NCBI RefSeq assembly: GCF_024343675.1
Contig: NZ_RJUD01000007.1
Coordinates: forward strand, 62,001-126,000
DNA length: 64,000 nt
Reading direction: 5' to 3'
Origin: Lacihabitans sp. CS3-21
GTDB taxonomy: Bacteria; Bacteroidota; Bacteroidia; Cytophagales; Spirosomataceae
Shown: positions 62,717-64,000 of the stretch, one piece after another
Layout: each line of letters begins with the position of its first letter
Position numbering within the stretch: position 1 is the first letter of the stretch
Notes under the pieces: generated by a model
Told to the model about the DNA's origin: nothing
The model's database searches: none
The model's input: the letters and a program-made list of their open reading frames with translations, nothing else
Program-made: the position numbers and the translations under genes

Positions 62717-64000
62717 CTACATTTTGGTGATTGTAAATTCCACTCTTCTGTTTTTCTTTCGAGCTTCTTCTGTAGAATTCCTTACTACAGGTTTATAGGG
62801 GCCCCAAGATTTTATAGCAATTCTTTTCTTATCAATAGTACCATCTTTGGTGATATATTCTTTTACTGCCTGTACCCTATCTTCAGCCAACTTGATATTC
62901 TTAAACATATCTCCTTGATTATCAGTATGGCCTTCCAATAAAATTTCCATTTGAGGGTTTTCTGTCATCATTTTCCTTACTTTTTCCAATTCCTCAAAAG
63001 ATTCATCCTTGATAATTGATTTTCCTTGATCAAAAAACAAATTTTGAAGAACCATTTTCTGCCCTTCTACCAAAGGCAGCAAATCAAAAACAGCCTTAAT
63101 TTCTTTATATTTAGTTTCCTTACTTAAGTCTACGATGACCTTAAAATCTCCATAACCTCCTAGTGTAGCGGTTAATTCATATTTTTTGCCAGTACTTAAA
63201 ATTGACTTGTTCAACAAAGTTTCCTCATCAAATGTCCAGTTCACAATACTGGTGCTGTCTTTGACTTGATCTAAAGCTTCAAACCTTATCTGGGGCATTA
63301 TTAATTTATTGGTCATTTTATCCTTAAACTGAAAATCATACATAATCACCACTTGGGGTTTTATGCTTGGAAATAGCTTAATTTTAAAAATATCATCTGA
63401 TCCCAAAGAATTTTTCAAAGAACTGAAATAGGCAAACTCTCCAGAAGCAGGAATAGTAATGTAGCCATCCCATTCTGGAGAATTTATCACAGGACCTAAA
63501 TTTACAGGTTCTGACCAATTTGTCCATGACTCATCGAGTCTGGTGGTTACATAAATATCTGCATCTCCATAGCCTGGGTGCCCATTAGAATTAAAATATA
63601 AAGTTTTATTGTCAGCAGCTAAAAAGGGAGAACCTTCATTTCCTGCGGAATTTAAAATCTGACCAAGGTTTATGGGTTTAGCATAGCTGTTATCAGAGGT
63701 TTTAAAAGATACATAAAGGTCTTTATCTCCAAAAGTATCTGACCTTCTAAGTCCCATTACCAAATATTTTTCATCCGAGCTTATGGCATACTCCGTAACG
63801 GTTTTCTTTACTTTAACCTTCTCATCATAAACTTCTAATGCTTGAAAATCTACAATCCGGATTTGCTTAGGTAGCTCCCATTTTTTATTTTTCATGGTTG
63901 CTTTTGACAAACCAGCCACATACTTGCCATTGGGAAGATATACATTCAAAACAAATAAACTCTTTCCGTCGGCAGAAATAGTCGCGGCTGCATTATTAGC
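62717..64000 (-). CDS. OmpA-family protein with PD40 repeats, N-terminus beyond the window
   Basis: The frame is open through 64000: the last 17 codons continue with SADGKSLFVLNVY, so the gene is 5'-truncated by the window and an internal TTG is not its start. 427 residues are visible. PD40 propeller-type repeats come first (YAISSDEKYLVMGLRR, FLAADNKTLYFNSNGHPGYGDADIYV, TIPASGEFAYFSS), then a beta-sandwich linker and a C-terminal OmpA domain (FFDQGKSIIKDESFEELEKV, LEGHTDNQGDMFKNIKLAEDRVQAVKEYI, NRRVEF), which binds peptidoglycan. It is an outer-membrane to cell-wall anchor of the type common in Bacteroidetes. Confidence 0.9.
   Translation of the reverse strand, partial: ANNAAATISADGKSLFVLNVYLPNGKYVAGLSKATMKNKKWELPKQIRIVDFQALEVYDEKVKVKKTVTEYAISSDEKYLVMGLRRSDTFGDKDLYVSFKTSDNSYAKPINLGQILNSAGNEGSPFLAADNKTLYFNSNGHPGYGDADIYVTTRLDESWTNWSEPVNLGPVINSPEWDGYITIPASGEFAYFSSLKNSLGSDDIFKIKLFPSIKPQVVIMYDFQFKDKMTNKLIMPQIRFEALDQVKDSTSIVNWTFDEETLLNKSILSTGKKYELTATLGGYGDFKVIVDLSKETKYKEIKAVFDLLPLVEGQKMVLQNLFFDQGKSIIKDESFEELEKVRKMMTENPQMEILLEGHTDNQGDMFKNIKLAEDRVQAVKEYITKDGTIDKKRIAIKSWGPYKPVVRNSTEEARKKNRRVEFTITKM

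Noticed and set aside
63947-63949. TTG as start of the OmpA-like gene
   Set aside because: The frame stays open through the window edge with propeller-like sequence, so the gene is truncated, not started here.

Overview
The window looks like a 64 kb piece of chromosome from a Bacteroidota bacterium, most probably a Cytophagales-type heterotroph. The signs are low GC, AT-rich spacers, promoters of the TTG-N19..21-TAnnTTTG type, SprA (type IX secretion translocon), GldF, a lipidated TamA (TamL), the miaB / sigma-54 activator / lptE / secG neighbourhood, the ruvA-sprA pair and many DUF families typical of the phylum. I see no phage, transposase, CRISPR array, rRNA or tRNA gene. Nearly everything is ordinary core chromosome.

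Layout. 1-286: end-truncated unknown gene, then a gene-free stretch with palindromes. 633-4660 (minus): secG, an unknown helical protein, lptE, a stand-alone sigma-54 activator and miaB. 4790-8072: divergent tamL and a TrmH-family rRNA/tRNA methyltransferase. 8233-14075 (plus): yidC, a TPR plus periplasmic-binding-fold protein, hemL and a glycosyltransferase. 14011-17472: zinc-ribbon protein, ABC exporter and a WG-repeat protein. 17528-21828: P1 peptidase, AraC regulator, and a divergent aldehyde dehydrogenase with DUF779. 21870-29730 (minus): DUF1456, then a DAB-type inorganic-carbon locus (small acidic secreted protein, dabA, dabB, SulP transporter, DUF2490 beta-barrel). 29893-31797: ceramidase-like hydrolase divergent from a MarR regulator with a palindrome between them. 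31775-34674 (minus): helical protein, low-molecular-weight phosphatase, divIC, a 21-bp tandem repeat, eno. 34883-43828 (plus): periplasmic rhodanese-thioredoxin fusion, ruvA, sprA. 43918-50320 (minus): beta-propeller protein, miaE, MMPL exporter, meaB, yjjX, ispD. 50387-58754 (minus): queA, phzF, gldF, two DUF4199 proteins, a pyrC-like protein, gcvH, ccoS, ccoI. 58876-64000 (minus): a small coupled protein, three polyprenyl-type glycosyltransferases, and an OmpA/PD40 protein running off the edge.

How the parts fit. Several genes serve the cell envelope: SecG and YidC (inner membrane insertion), LptE (LPS export), TamL (outer-membrane assembly), SprA/GldF (secretion and gliding), the OmpA-like protein, and the glycosyltransferase cluster. 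MiaB and MiaE carry out successive steps of tRNA A37 modification, and QueA makes queuosine. The most system-like locus is the DabA/DabB/SulP/DUF2490 operon, which should concentrate bicarbonate at the cost of proton motive force; no carboxysome or RuBisCO gene is in view, so an anaplerotic role is inferred. A recurring architectural theme is compact nesting of a terminator with the next gene's promoter (queA/ispD, eno/divIC), plus clear palindromes in several regulatory spacers.
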